From Patagioenas fasciata (Eukaryota > Chordata > Aves > Columbiformes > Columbidae), in the NCBI RefSeq assembly GCF_037038585.1, contig NC_092525.1:32980867-33044866 (forward strand): a DNA stretch of 64,000 nt. Direction: 5' to 3'. Below the pieces are notes generated by a model. That model did no database searches. It was not told the origin of the DNA and saw only the letters and a list, made by a program, of their open reading frames with translations. Made by a program: the position numbers and the translations under genes. This document shows, piece by piece, positions 1-14,253 of the stretch (the stretch's first letter is position 1; each line of letters starts with the position of its first letter).

Positions 1-3000
1 ATGATTTCAAACAAATTTAACAAAAGAAGTTTCAGATAAACCAATTTCCTTCAAGTTGCATGGAAACAGGCATCTGGCTACCAAGGGGAACAAAATCCTG
101 CTAGTGTTCCAGCCAAGAGAAATCCTGAAAGATTAAGTTAAACACAAGAATATCTGTAAGAGGGAGGTCACTTTTAAATACTCCAACTATGAGGAAATCT
201 TCAGGGACACTGATCTGTAGGCCAGGCTTCATTCCTTCAGCTGCTTATGAAATGATGCAGCATTAGGCTCTCCCTCCCAGTTTTCACTTCATTTCCATTC
301 AACTGTGGAACAGTTTGTCAGAGACTTCAGATAGACTTCAGGCAAAGGAAGCCAAAGGCCTTCAGATTTATTCTTTTCTTGTTCCAGGTACGTTTAAAAA
401 GTCCACTGTGAGGAACTACTAACTGCTCTTTATACATCTTCTGCCCTCCTAACCTTGGACAGTGGCAGGGTCAGTAACATCCCATCGTGAACAGCTAAAG
501 TGTTTAGAGAAATGAACTGCTACAAGCAAGAGACTGTTAATTATGTGGTAGTTAGTGGAGTAGGAGAAGAAGATGATGTTGACCTCTAGTGACTAGTCTG
601 GGGATACCTGGTGGCATGATCAGAGTGAAATGTTTCTGAGAACAGCTAGCCAAAAGTTTCACTGAAGCTGGCACGTGAGAGCAGTCATGCTGCTCATGGA
701 GGCGAGTAACTACACATCCCTTTCATGGAACAGAAACCTCCAGCTGGAACAAATACCCCAGAGATGCTGCTGTATAGCCTAAACTACACACACAAATTTG
801 AAGAGAGGACGATTGTGCATGGATGCCTTGAGCTGTACAGTGGCTGCAACCCCTAGAGACAAAATGAACCCAGACTGAGCGAAAGGACGGGACAGACATC
901 ACCATGGAGGCAGAGATTGTGGCATAATGCCAGGAGGAAACCAGAGAGTGAAGGAGTAAGCTAGGAAAGGACCTGAGCTGGAAGCACTGAACTAAATCAA
1001 TTTCTCAGAACATGGAAATGAAACAAGAGGAAACAATTGTGATTCATTTTAAATAAGGAAAACAGCAGAGGATCACCCCAACCCACTGTCTATTTCTTAG
1101 CTGACATAACTCACCAGATGCAACATTATGCCAGATTATTAGTAATGGAAAATATTGTTAGATATTTAAATATTGGCCATCAGTGAGTTATAGATTTGAT
1201 TTTTACATGTCATCCATTCTACATAATGAAACTATTTATTCAATTATGTTTTAAAATCATGTAGAGTATGCTACGTTGCACATTCCTAGAACATAAATGG
1301 AAGACCATACATGATGCCTTAAGAAGTTACTCAGATCTTATCCACAGATGCAAAATAACAAGTGTTTTATTTTCCCACTTATTCAAAAGAAATGAAAAAA
1401 ACAAAAACAAAAAAACCCTCTTCCCGGCAGAGCCACTCAAGGTAACACAAAGAAAATAACAGATATTCAGGAAAAGGTTAAAGCACAAAAATGACTCAAG
1501 GACTGGGAATGAAATTATGTTCCAAACTAGTGACACAGCCCAAGTGACGTCATGACTATACTGTCCCATGCAGAGAGAGATACCAGCAAAAGGGAAATGA
1601 GGTGAGCAGAATCTGCCCCCAGGTAAATGTTCTGACACGGATTTGAAGTGGGGAAAAAATTAACCTGATTTCTAGTCCCTCCAGAACTAAGCAGTGGTAG
1701 CTGTTTCTCAACAGGGAAGGATTCCCATTTTTCGAGGATTTTTTCCTTTTAATATATCTTTTCAAATAGAACTTAACATCCATCTTAATATCACTGCTCA
1801 CTTCACAGCTTGGACTGCTTAGCATCAAAATTGGGCAAAGACAGCCTGGCTGCCAAAAGGTAAACTGAAAAAAATGCACATTTTGCCACTCAAATACATA
1901 AATTAAGGAATTAACTTGGGTTTTTTGCCCTTTGGGTAGTGCATTTGCTTTGCATGTAGTGGCTAACTGGGAGGATGAACAGGTACTACTGTCCCCCATA
2001 GAGTTCCATTTCTGGTTTCCATAGCTTCGCTCCATACTGCAGTGACTGGAATTCTAGGGTGTGTTCGCAGTCAAACCTCAGAGAGTATATTTTTTCAACT
2101 GTCTTTTGAAAGAAATTGTCCATACTTGAAATCACATTACAGTGCCCATTTATTTTGTCATGCAATAGCACCGACAGGGGGGCATGAAGAGCAAAATATG
2201 CCTAAAGCTACATAAAACATAGCTAGGCAAGAAATTTTACAGTAGAAATGCCTTACACAAGGGCCTTGTGACATTTAAAACCAGAAATAAACTGGCATTT
2301 AAATAGAATTTTTAAATTAAAAAAAAATACTAAGAAGCAAAAGCACAAAGTAAATATGCCCTACAAATGCTGGGTTTAGTTTCTTGGCTATAGCTGATTA
2401 TTCCTGAACGCTTACCTAGTAGCTTAATTTTTGTATCTTTAATAATCATATACACATAGCTCATACATTTGTGCAACTGTTTGTAAACGACTGCAATCCT
2501 TTTGTTCGCGTTCCTCAGCATATATGCTTCCTCTCAGCTGGAGATGTTCTCAGGACATGTATCATTTTGAGAGAGAAAGGCAAAGATGTTCCTTGGCATA
2601 TCCAAATGTGTCAGGTCCCTAGCTGCACAGGATGCATTTCCCATGCTTCACCAGCAAGCTGATTCAATATCAGTATGTACAGCTTACACTGAAAAAGCTC
2701 TAAGACTTTTTAGCCATTACTTTGGCTAAGAAAGAATTAGGATAAATGCTACTCCCTCCCCACTGACCCATGGGCTTACAAAACTGCCAAAGCAGCCACA
2801 AGCTTAATCCTATGAAGATGGCAAAAATACAGTTGTTAGCTAAATTAACGCTAAGGAGGCAAACTGAAATGCTGATACTGGGAGGCACTCAGATCTACAG
2901 CCAGAGCTTTCCCCTCCAAATAGCATTTTTTCCAGTACTCTGCCAGCTCAGTTCTTTCAACATATAGCAGGGAAAGCCTGTAGAGAATTACTGAGTTTGC

Positions 3001-6000
3001 CCCTTAGTCTGTGTGTTTCTTACTCCATGTTCTACACTTGGATATGGCCACTATTTAGGTCACATTTCTGTCTACGAACGATCAAAACTGGCACAGCCAC
3101 CAAAATAATCAGCCCTATTGTGCCCCTCCCAGCTCTTTCCCTCATGCCAGCACAAGCATGAATTCTCCTGCATACCAGGCTGTAATTTTATCGACAGCTG
3201 GTCTCTCAAGGGGAGGCAACACTCACAGTGATTTAGCATATCCCTGCCCTCAGTACAGAGACCAAAGGAATGTTTACCTCAACACAAGGGAGATAACTTT
3301 CACTGTCATCTAGAAGCTGTAGGGGACCCCTTTGCTCTGTGCAATTATTACTATGAATAAAACTCACTTAATGGTAGGCCATTCATAAGAAAAGGCAGAG
3401 TTGAATTAAACTGGCACACAGGCCTTCCTGAAAGATATTGCAACTTAAAGGAGCTCAAAGTCTTACTAACCATACCAGACTCCCGAAGCATGGCTTTACT
3501 ATCTTCCTTTAAAAAACAGCAGCTTTTTTTCAGGGAAGAAAAATCCTTAAACCTCAGCTTGTCCTCTGCTCCCGTTCTGTCTGCTTGAGTTTGCAAGGTC
3601 CTGTAGCCATACTGCAAGGGAAGCAAGTGACTGAGATCTGAACTGATTAAGCCTGAAGTCTTAAAAGACAGCTTGTCGTGCACTATTTGCTACTTCACTG
3701 CTGACTCAAGAACGTTCAGCTTGTGTGCATGTTCCACTTTCCCATCTTTCCACTGCTTCAGCTTCTCACCAACAGTTGCACATCTCCAGCACAAACATCT
3801 TCAAAATATTAAGAACTAAGTGCAGGACAGCATAAAACATTGCAGAGCTTTTAATCAGATTATCAGAAGTACTACTCTATCGACTGTTAATCTTAATTTG
3901 TGAGCTTCATTTATTAAAAGCCTCCATTTTAATGTAATAAATAATGTAACTATGTATTGCAGCCTACTGTAACTAGAAACTTTGTTTATACTCTTGATGG
4001 ATGTGTAAATCCACAGCAATGAAAACCAATCCCTCTTTATAAGCTGCTTGTTAAATCCAGAAAAATGAGCAGCTATAGCTAAGAGCAAGACTCAGTAAAT
4101 TTAAAACTTCGTACCTAAAGTTTTTCAGAATTTTCTCTGAACCAATGCAGGAAATACGTTATCAGTTGAGATTATTCTGTGGATTTATTTCTCAAGCTAG
4201 CAAAACCACACACACTTGGCATTAAAACAGATTTAAATCAAATAAGATTCATATGTCCTTGCCTTTGACATTGTTGCTTGTTTCTAGCCATTTTTTAAAA
4301 CAGAAAACTGTTATCAATTTCCTTTTCATGCATATGTTATGATTTATATCCACAGAACAGAAAGAAAACAAATCATTATTTAACAGGCTCCTTTTATCAA
4401 GATGTCTTTAAGAATAAAAAGGGTTATTTGGAATGGTATGAATACCCTGAACTCCCACTGCCTTTGGGAGGGAGTTAAGCACGTTCACTAAGCAGCTGCT
4501 CAAAAACTCAGCACCTTACAGAATCAGTCCCTGCACAGCCCTCAAGTTACTTCATGAGTTTTCTACAATGAGACAGACTGCTTTAAAAAAAACAAGCAGT
4601 GTCTCCAATCAGCCAGAGGAAGGCACTGATTCAGGAGTGACAGTGGCTTGCTCTACAACAGCTGACCCAGCTCCTGCCCTGCTTTCTCTCCCCTCTTCAG
4701 TTTTCCATCACCACTACAGGAGCGGTTCTGTTGCTTTGACATAGCCGCTCCGCTCTTGTCTGCCTCACAAAAAGCAATGCCAACTTTGGGTTACCTTAAC
4801 AAACCAGACTAAAATACAAGATCAGCAGCTGCTGCTGGAGCACCTGGATCATCCCTAGGTAGCAGAGAACTCTCGAAGGAGCACAGAAAACACTATCACT
4901 GCTCCATAATCAGGGCACTAATCTAGATAAAATAGGCAACCTGAGGAAAACTGACAGTGTTAGGGATTAATGTGCACACTAATAGACAGTCACCAGTTAT
5001 CACAGGTTATACATCTGGAATGTCTGATTAGTTTCCCTCCCTACTCTTAAGTTTTCAGGCAACCATTGCAGCTGAGGTAACTGGGCAGATCTGTTTATCC
5101 AGTGACATTAATTCAAGACATGCTATTTATGAACTCTTGAAGAGTTCCTTTAATCTTGCTACTCTTGGACTTTCCATTTCATTAATACTTCACTTTAGAT
5201 AAGAATATTTAGTATATTACTGGGTCCTAGACTTTTTTAATACTAAATCTGGATTCAATACCTATGTATGTGCATATATGTAGCTATATACGTATTATAG
5301 CCCATTTAGTTGTAATGATATACTATAAAAAGAGGCAGCAAATGTGAAGCCACACCCCAAGTAATCATCATAAACAGAAGTACTGATCTTTGTCCTGTTC
5401 TCCTGCTGACTTTGGTACCCATTAGTCAAGCTAATTCAGCTTGTTAAACCAGCAGAAAACTAGTACAACAAGTAGTGTTTTGCCAGGCTTTTATATTGAA
5501 TCAGCTCAGCATAAGGTCCAGCAAAAGCCAAAACAATGGTGTAGTCAGACCACAGGGCCAACATGCAGGAATCAGAGGACTGGGACCTCCCCAATGCTGG
5601 TGCAAACAGTTTAAACACCTTTAGCTATAACAAGCAATTCAACTCAAGAAAACCACCAAACTGTTTCATGCAGAATTTTACACAGCTTTGCTACTGATCA
5701 ATGCTGAATTAAAATGATCAGTCAATTCACTATTTACTTGCAGGTTAGCTATGTTGTCAGCAAAGATTAGTGAGCTGTGTTCCTCCTTTTTCCTTTACCA
5801 TCCATATATTAAGCCTTAACCCTGGTTTAAAAGATTTCTCAGGTTGCATTGCTAAACAGATTGCAGCGACTGGTATTTCTACATACCTCCCATTACAGTT
5901 TTTATCCTTGTACACTTTTCAAATACTAATCATGTTAGTTGCTTTGCAACATCTTTTCACAGGAATATTGGTTCTGCAATACATAGATATGCAAGTATGA

Positions 6001-9000
6001 GAGAGGTGAAAGATAAGTTTTATTCTGAGTTTTGTAAGTTTTTATAGATAGTAGCAGTAATTTTATAAATAGCATTTTTATAAGAGGAGGAAAGCAACAG
6101 CAAGTAATAAATTTACCTGTTTACCAGCATGCACACAAGCACTATAGACTAATACATCACTGTGTTAAGTACCATACTGTCATAACTGCCTACTAGCAAG
6201 TAATACTTCACAATAGCCTTGCTGGGCTAAGTAGTAATAATGATCTCTCAGATATCTCCCCTGTTACTCTGAGCAGTTATTCCTTTCCCCTCTCTCTGCA
6301 GTTAGACCAATTTTCATCCTGTTTTCTCCACCTCTCCAAGTGGTAAATGCATATGGCTTGTATATCCATAGCACCTGAAAGTCTTTTAGCCAGCTTCTGC
6401 CAAGCAGAGAACACATTTGTACAACATAAAATGGATTAAGTTATTAGAAGTTTGACAAAGAACAGATTCACATAAACAGAGAAGCATAAGGAAGCAACAG
6501 GACAAAGATGTAATGGTTCATTTACTGAACACACTAGACCAAGTTAATGCCTAAACCCTTTCAGACACCAGTCCAGCCTTGGAGCAGGTTGCTGCTGCCC
6601 CCTCCATCACCTCCATATCCTGGCAATGGAGCACTGGGGTAAAGTTTTAAGACCAGAATTGTGATTTCTCCAGACACAGGAGTTGTCAAGACATAGCTGT
6701 ATCCTACAAGCATGTAGAACTGTAGTAGCACTGCTTGCTTCTTGCTGTCAAATTAAGTACAATTCCTCCTCTGTTGCCACATCCTACTTTAGCCATCAGC
6801 TCCATCATGGCAGCCAGTAAACTGCAGTCTCTGCATTCTCTCTGGGAAATACATCACCATGCTGGCTCATTTGAGGGACTCACCCACCCAACAAAGCCAA
6901 ATAAAGCACATGAGCTTGACCAACTCCTGATCTCCAGAAATACACAAAGTTCTGTAAAATTCTGGATATAAACAATCCAATAGGATGACATGCATTGCCT
7001 CCTGCTTTCAGGATTTGCAGCCATGTATTTGCTAGTAGAATTCTCCAGTTGCTCCTATATTGCTCTCTAATCCTGGCATTTATTGGGGTGGAAAGAGGGA
7101 AGGACTCATTTATTAGAAGTGATTACAGAATGAACTTCAGGTCACATTCTTGGAGATGGAAGTCTACATACCAGGGAAGTTTGTTAGCATGAGAGAAATC
7201 TACTGGTTTAAAAAAATATCATTAGAACTACAATAAGTTGCCATGAAAACAAGATACATAGATCTGTAGGAGCATGGAACAACATCTTTCAGAAGAATCA
7301 TCTATCTTATTTTACTAACAATACCACCTCAAAACAGGTAAACTGCAAGTAATTTTTTAATAGTTACTTCATTTTCTCTCACCTCCAAGAAGAAAGGAAC
7401 AGAGTTCTGTAAAACCTGTTAGGAATGTTCTTGTTTTGAAAGATAAGTAGCTAGCACTTGAACACATAACATTACTTGCATGTTTGGTTCACTCTTCCCC
7501 CCCATATCTTCAAACTATGGAGCCAAACCCAGGTACCCACAAAAAGCCATCAGGTATCATCTCTCAGAGAAACCAGATCTTTGAGCTGACACAATGTGCA
7601 ATACTTGAAACACAATTTACTGCAAGTAGCACTATTTTTGGCAGTTTAGCCACATGGCAGCTGTATGTGCTGAGCTGGGAAGAGAATCTTTGCCTTTTTA
7701 CTTCTTGCAGTACAATTCCAGGCTGCATTCGATATTTACCCAGCCCACAAAAATTAAAGTGGGCAACTTGGAAACAGTTCTGTGGCCATGATTAAGATGG
7801 AACCTTAGTTCTAATCAACACAGGAGCCTCTCTCCTAGCCCAGAACACAACTGCTTTGATATGGAACGTAGTGTTCATTTACCACTGCTGTTCATCTTCA
7901 CATCTCCCTTTGGAAGGTATACCTGCCAGCACATAGGTACAAGATAGCTGGAAGCAGACTTCCAAGTCTTACGTTAAATGCAGCATCTCATATGGAAAAT
8001 AAAGAACAGTTCATAGAATTGTAATGCAAAAGATTTAATTTTTCAAAAAAATGTTCACGATACGGACAGTCACAATACAAAGTTCTGAAACACAATACAA
8101 CACTGAAACAAGTTGAAAAGCCTTTTTTTGATTGAAAGTCAATGTTTAATACAAAGACTAGGTGTCAACAATACTTATTGTAAAAAGTTTATGACAGTGG
8201 ATTCATATATTGATTCCCTAAAAAAAAAAACCCCTCATTTTGAAGAAATATTGAACATTAAGGTAATAGCTGAAGTGAATTCAAGAAATTCAGAATGATA
8301 TCTGACTCTTTCCTCAATTCTAAGCCCTAGGGTTGTGTTTCATGGTACCAAATGGATAATAAAGGCACACTGTGGTTTGAAAGCAAGGCTAGAGACTCTA
8401 GCCTTTAAACTTTCTGGCTTTTGTCTGGGTATTTTATAAACACTCAAACATGCAGTGAAAAAAATGCAACCCTTTTGAGGGGGTGTAGTGAAAAAATAAA
8501 GTCTGCAAAAAAATGTAACCCATATAACCTATAAAACAGTATTATTTTCTTATGCATTTCTTAGTGCTTCTTCAGATCCTTTGAGGTTACACATTTTAGA
8601 AATTAATTACCTTTCTCCAAGTTATTTCACTCTTGACAGAACTAGCATAAAAAGCATACTGAAGATTATTCTCCTCCATCAGTTTTGTGGATTATGGGAA
8701 AGGATAGATGCACTGCTAGAAAGTTGAAGTTATCAGCCAAGCCGGTTACTTGCTGCTTTAAGTTTTTCAACACAACTTTCTAACTTAGTAAAAACCTTTA
8801 AAGAAAATGCTGGTTTAATCTTTTAAAAATTACTAGACTGCAAGTCTTGTGTGCTGAATTCCAGCATGAAGTGTTCAATATCAAGTTACAAAGTCCTGTC
8901 ACAGACCTACTGCAATTATTAACAAAATTCTGGCCACAGGGGTGCAAATCAATGTACTCTGGTTTAATCATGTCTACCACAACTACCTGTCTGTGAGCCA

Positions 9001-9654
9001 TGTCAGTTCCTATGTAACTGTTATACAACTCAAAATTAGTTGGAAATAGAATTTGGAAGCGCTACATAGGGACATTGGGAAAGACTGTTCCAGCAGTACT
9101 GGTCTGCACATAAACAACTAATCAGTTTATGCTAAACATTTCTAGAACTACATAAAGTAATAGCTATACCACATTTTGGTTCCCTGAGAAGAAAAGTGCT
9201 GTAACAACAAAGGTCTTTGGAATGCTATCAGTAGAGTGAATAAACATGTACTTCTTGCCCTGCTGCTGCAGAGACATCTCCTACTTTCATGTCAGTCAGA
9301 CTTGGTTTTGGTATTTCCATTCAAAATAAACCTTACTCTCCACAAAAGTGGCACTGAAGTGAGAGTAAGACATGACTGAAAGCAGTCCAGTACTAAATCT
9401 GGTTTATCTGTGATGATTTGTTATTACAACTTGGAATGTATAGTTAGACTCAAACACAAAGTCATTAAGAGCGCAGTTAACCTCGTCTGTTTAACCCATA
9501 CTTGAGATTGGTTTTTAAAACTTTAGTATAACACAAAAATCTTTCAAATATGTTTTTGGAAAGAATTTATCCTCCCAGGGGCATAATTTATAATATTTAT
9601 CATGTTCACTAAAAATATAAGAGTTAAGACTTCAAATACAATGAGACAGCACAC
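1..9654. other. Intergenic DNA downstream of LRRC8B, no gene recognised
   Basis: This stretch lies beyond the 3' end proposed for LRRC8B. All open frames are short (the longest is about 159 codons, on the minus strand near 1556-2035). None resembles a protein I recognise, and none joins across good splice sites into a longer product. Base composition is AT-rich with scattered short A/T runs (for example 8221-8230). In human the next gene in this direction is LRRC8C, so its promoter would be expected further left. A long alternative LRRC8B 3' UTR could reach into the right part of this stretch, since several AATAAA-type motifs occur on the minus strand. That is not decided by sequence alone. 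Confidence 0.5.
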
Positions 9655-10804
9655 AGCAGAAGAATGAAGTCAGGAACCATTTTATTTCCATCCAGCTTTT
9701 CAAATATTAAGGATGGCATAAGAGCTCATTCCACTACTATAATTTATGAAATTACATCCCTAGAAGAGGCAAAGCTTATAAGAATGCTTCCTGCTTCTCC
9801 TCCCCAAGTGCTTATAAGCTCAGTGATTATTTGGTTTGTTTCTACTGTGTCTTTCTGTCCCTATCTAAACACAAACCTCCTTCCTCCTCACCCCAGCCAC
9901 CAAAATACAGTGACTGGGTATGGAGAAGCAGCACTGAGTCAGTAAAGAGAAGTTATAAAAATGTTAAACAGCTACATATACTACACTAACACCCAGGATG
10001 CTCACAACATACAGAAAACAACTTTGCAACTATATCTTGTTCTGCTTGCCATCATCTATGAAGATCAGTTCTGTAAGATTTGTTGTCCAGTACATATACA
10101 CCGTTACTCCAAATTCTTCTGATTCCTTGCACTTCCTAGGCAATAATTCATTTTATATTTACTATTTTTAAGACAAAATACTGAAACTGGTTTCAGATAC
10201 TTTTGTCCAACTGGTTTTAATAGCAAAATTCAAAAAGCATCTTCAACAATTATAGAATTAATGCTCAGTACTTCTCAAAGCTTTAAAAATTAAGGTATGT
10301 TGAAAATTACTTTCAGTATATCCCATGCAATTGAACTGCGCAAATAGATTATAATCTTAATTTAACATATTTTAAGTTAAGAGTTCATATTTAGAAACTA
10401 ATTCCACAGTTCTTAGACCTCATATGGCAGGAGATGAGACTGTTTAAATTATCACTATCAACAGGAAAAAATTCCCATAGGAAAAAAAGTATATACATTC
10501 TCACTACAGCCAGGCAATTAACTGTTCCATTTCAATGCTATCAAACATTTAACTGAATTACTTCAACCAGTAGAACCCAACCAACAGTTAATATTTCTAA
10601 TTTTCCAAACATATTACTTGTTAAAGGCTGCATTTTTTTGTTTAAATCTAAATATTTTTTCTTTTCCAATACAATCAACTCAGTTAAATGCATTTAAGAC
10701 TGATTTGTAAACTTATCTCTCCTTCACTCCCCACCTATAAAGATCTTTAGAGAGATATTAAGCAAAAGGCTTACAGAATGCAATGATGCAGTTTCATTTT
10801 AAAC
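9655..10804 (-). other. LRRC8B: Putative 3' UTR of LRRC8B
   Basis: The segment directly follows the LRRC8B stop codon on the minus strand. It is AT-rich and has no coding similarity. It ends about 25 nt past a canonical minus-strand AATAAA (plus-strand 9681-9686). The extent is inferred: use of a more distal poly(A) site would lengthen it by several kilobases, as in the long human LRRC8B 3' UTR. Confidence 0.4.
9660..9686 (-). promoter_or_regulatory. Candidate poly(A) signal for LRRC8B
   Basis: Reading the minus strand, AATAAA occupies 9686-9681. About 20-25 nt further on there is a GU-rich stretch (TGTGTGCTGT, near 9659-9650), the usual arrangement of a cleavage/polyadenylation site. It would give a 3' UTR of about 1.1 kb. 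Other minus-strand AATAAA motifs exist further left, for example near 6019-6024 and 7078-7115. Confidence 0.35.
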
Positions 10805-11077
10805 TTAGCACTTATCTGAGCATGTCTGCAAACGCTCTCTTACACGAGGTGGAAGTGTTTTTAACAATCTTTCTTCTACAATTAGACTATGCCGCTTTAA
10901 GAACTGACATTCTTCCAGTTCAGCAGGAAGTGATTCAAAGTAGTTTCCAATGAGCTCTAATTGAATGAGATTCAGTAGCTGACCCACACAAGGGGACAAG
11001 TTAATCAGACTGTTATTTCCCAGAAGAAGAAATTGCAGCTTTTTGCATTGAAATAATCCATCAGGCAGCATTTCAAT
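10805..11077 (-). CDS. LRRC8B: LRRC8B coding exon 2 (residues 713-802 and stop)
   Basis: The exon begins IEMLPDGLFQCKK and ends ...RLQTCSDKC followed by TAA at 10807-10805. It encodes the last LRRs and C-terminal cap, co-linear with the human C-terminus. The length (90 codons plus stop) makes the total 802 residues, one short of human LRRC8B. Confidence 0.95.
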   Translation of the reverse strand: MEMLPDGLFQCKKLQFLLLGNNSLINLSPCVGQLLNLIQLELIGNYFESLPAELEECQFLKRHSLIVEERLLKTLPPRVRERLQTCSDKC

Positions 11078-14000
11078 CTGAAAAAAAGGGAAAGAATAAA
11101 AATAATGCACATTAGAAGTTGTTAGCCTACATGCAGCTGGATGTTTTGACATTACTTAGTTTTATTTTAGTGTAAAAAAAACCCAACCCCTTTTAGTTTA
11201 TGGAAGGATAAAGAAAGGGAAAATTGTAATGCTTCTATCATTATGCAAGAAAGTGCTTGTGAACACTACGGTGGTTTATATACCACTTTTGTTGTGAAGA
11301 TGCTTAGCTACTGGCAAAGCTGAGACACAAGCATGGTGGGAAGCAACATAAACATGCACACATCCACAGAAATGCATGCAAATATGGGCACATGCAAGTG
11401 GCAGAGGAGATAAGTGGGCTACTGTCTCCTAAGAATCACTTAATGAAGAACACAGATTCTGTGGAGAGACATTAACTGCTTGTACAGGTTTTGCCACACA
11501 GCAGCTCTTTTCTGTGCAGTACAGTAGTAGCTTACTCCTGGTCCACTCTACTAACATGTAAGATCCAAACCCAACCTCACTGGTGGAAGCAAATATAAAC
11601 CTCAAAAGAAATCATAAGTCACAAGCCTGGATCCTACACTAAGGAGCCAGACAGTTAAGCACAGCTAATGATGTTATCAGCTATAATTATTTCCCTCTTC
11701 CCAGTCAGACAGCTGAGCTGCTCATCAACTAGCTGTTGATTCACTACAGCTTTCAGTTTGACATTTTAAGGTAGAAATTTAACACTGTTCACTTCCATGA
11801 TATACTACATAGAATAGACAGCTTCAGGGAAGATACATTTCTGCAGCCATCCTTATCCTAAACTATCTCTGGTTCAGAGCCCTTAAGCTGCTACGGACCA
11901 GGATAGTATCTACTCAGTATTACACAAGCTTTGATGACAAGGTTTTAGTAATTAAACAAGCACAACTCTTCTTTTAACTTTACTGGGTTTACTTTAATCA
12001 TGACCACCACAAAAGCATTTTGAACCAGAGGCTATTCCAGAAGAAATGGTAGGCTAAGTCAGTATTTGATTTTTTTGTTTGTTTGTTTTGGAAGTAGTAA
12101 TTCAAAGTTCTACTTACATGGTTTTTTGTCAAAGCCAAGTACTGCAGATTAGTCAGATAAGCGATTTCTTCAGGGATGGAGGTTAGCTTATTATAGCTAA
12201 GATCCAAATAGTGTAATTTTCTACAAAGAAACAGCTGCAATGGAACACTTTTAATATTATTATAATTTAGATACAATTGTTCCAAGTTTGATAATGCACC
12301 AATCTGCGCTGGGATATATGAAATACTGTTGTGCCACAACTTGAGGCAAGAGAGGTTCTTGAGATGTTGAAAACTAATTATTTCTTCCACTGTTCTGAGA
12401 TTATTTTCTTTTAAGTCAATTTCATGCAAATTGTTTAGGGTAAAAATGGAATGGGGAATGCGCTCTAAATCACAGCAGATTAATTCCAAGGTTCTCAGAT
12501 GTACCAGCTTCTTGAGGTTATTTAGCACTATCAGTTTATTTCCCTCATTGTTAATAGACAAGTGTTGTAAAGAAGGCAGAAGATCTGTAACAACTTGAGG
12601 TATCCGGGAAAGGTTGTTTTTTAAGTGAATTGATCTCAGATTTTTTAGCCCCTGAAAGCTTTCATTGTATATGGAGTTGTGATGATCTAGCATGAAATAG
12701 CCCGTTAAACACAGTTCTTGTAGGTTTTTTAGATGAAAGACCCAAAATGGAATTCTTCCCATCTCACTAGATTTCAGGCGCAATGTTTTCAGGTTTTCTT
12801 CTAAAAAGCTGACTGCTGGGTAATCCATAGTTAGTGATGAATGATAAACATTGAGTTCTTTGAGATTGACTAGCTGGCTCACAGCTGAAGGAAGTTTGGC
12901 TTCAGGAATGAGTTCCAGGCTTAGGACTTCTATTTCTGTCAGTTCAAAGACACTGTCTGGAAGACCATTTAACATGAAAAGGTGAAGTTCCATCTTGTCT
13001 TGGGAATTTCTTACTAGCTTATTTTTCAGTTTTTCCACTGACCATTCATTGTTAAGATTTATCTGTTTCAGTTTGTTTTCACTCAAATCAGACAGGAATA
13101 TTGAGAATCGTTGGGAATAAAGAGGATCATACTGATCTGCTAAGTGGAGAATAAATGCAAAATCATTCTTTACATCAGGTATATCGCTGTAATTACTTTT
13201 CTCTCTCAGCTTCTCAAAAGAATATTGCTTAAGTGAACTTCTTAACATCCACCACAAACTATAAGTACAAGTTAAGCCATAGAAGATAACTAAAACCACA
13301 TAAAACGAAGCCAAAACTTTAAAAATTTCTGCTAGCGAATAGACACACTGGTACCTTTTGTAGCCTGTAAAGGCTTGAACATTAACAACACAATCAATTT
13401 CAAGTGTAATAAATGATAAATAGTAGGGGACATAAATTATTATTATTACAAAGACAATGACTTTTGCTATAATCTGTTTCATATACACTGTATATATGAC
13501 ATCCTTCTCTTCGACATGTACTCTGAATTTCTTCACTTTTTCAAATATAGCTTTAGCTTGCTCCCCTTCTTTTTTGTCAAGAACACTTGAGGAATTTTCT
13601 CTTCCAGTTGTTTCCAAGCCAGGTTGTGAATATGGCAGGGACTGTCTGCTGGCCCCTATATCTACTGAGCTCCCAGGTGATGAAATCGCTGCTTTGGATT
13701 TGGCTATCGGCAGCTTTCTCACAGACTGCTCGGCAACTGTTTCCGAAAGGGCACGCGTTGTCCATGGAGAATCAAAACACTTCTGAAGAATGGCTACAAA
13801 GTGCTCAAGCCTGGAACTTGTACTAGGATAGTAAAGCCAGAAATTACTGCAAGCAGCAAAAATGAAGGTATGCAGAAGCACTAGGTATGGAAAAAATTTG
13901 GCAAACCAGTGAAGTTGTCTCTCATAACATACTGCATCAATATAGGAATACTGCTGCCGATGGAGATCATTCTGGATTTTAAGCGGGACGATAAACTGTG

Positions 14001-14253
14001 CTGTAGAGCTAGCTGACATGTTAAGGTGGGTTTTAACTAAATCCCAAGGCACGGCACAATGATTGTCAAATTCTAGCTTGCAGGGAAGACAACACAGTAC
14101 TCTGGTTTGAGTAAGCTGGAGAGCCCCAGCGAGCACAGCAACTAGCAGCATTATCATGGTGAGGTAATACCAGAAGACATCCCACCATGGTTTTAGTATG
14201 TGGTAGGATGACTGAGCATCTGCTAAGTATTTGAGTTCTGTTAGCGTGATCAT
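10805..14253 (-). CDS. LRRC8B: LRRC8B, volume-regulated anion channel subunit B (complete, two coding exons)
   Basis: The gene encodes an 802-residue leucine-rich-repeat channel subunit. LRRC8 proteins form hexameric volume-regulated anion channels in the plasma membrane with LRRC8A; LRRC8B is an accessory, non-obligatory subunit. Order: N-terminal cytosolic helix; TM1 about 27-47; first extracellular loop about 48-118 with cysteines 54, 55, 58, 66 and 109 and an N-M-S sequon at 78; TM2 about 119-140; cytosolic loop about 141-258; TM3 about 259-279; second loop with C288 and C303; TM4 about 309-329; then a cytosolic LRR domain to the C-terminus. The start ATG at 14253 begins MITLTELKYL, matching the human start as I recall it. 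An in-frame GTG at 14262 is not used. Near-identity to LRRC8B over long stretches (for example FDSPWTTRALSETVAEQSVR) separates it from LRRC8A, C, D and E. No frameshift or stop was seen. Confidence 0.96.
11078..12117 (-). other. LRRC8B: LRRC8B last intron (1040 bp)
   Basis: A GTAAGT donor and a polypyrimidine tract followed by TTTTTTTCAG bound a 1040-bp phase-0 intron. It splits the LRR array between ...LALTKNH and IEMLPDGLF. The split within the C-terminal LRRs matches the conserved late intron I recall in LRRC8 genes. No repeat or gene was seen inside. Confidence 0.9.
12118..14253 (-). CDS. LRRC8B: LRRC8B coding exon 1 (residues 1-712)
   Basis: This large exon holds all four membrane spans and most LRRs. 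The acceptor is the minus-strand CTCTCACAG ending at 14263, so the exon begins at 14262 with nine non-coding bases before the ATG. There is a G at -3 of the ATG. The donor is CAT|GTAAGT at 12118/12117, phase 0. Translation past the donor gives a non-homologous tail, confirming the splice. Confidence 0.94.

Noticed and set aside
1545-1552. Perfect CRE palindrome TGACGTCA
   Set aside because: Isolated 8-bp motif in AT-rich intergenic DNA. Expected by chance at this scale and not next to a promoter.
13457-13826. Open frames inside LRRC8B coding exon 1 on both strands
   Set aside because: Shadow frames of the LRRC8B coding sequence.
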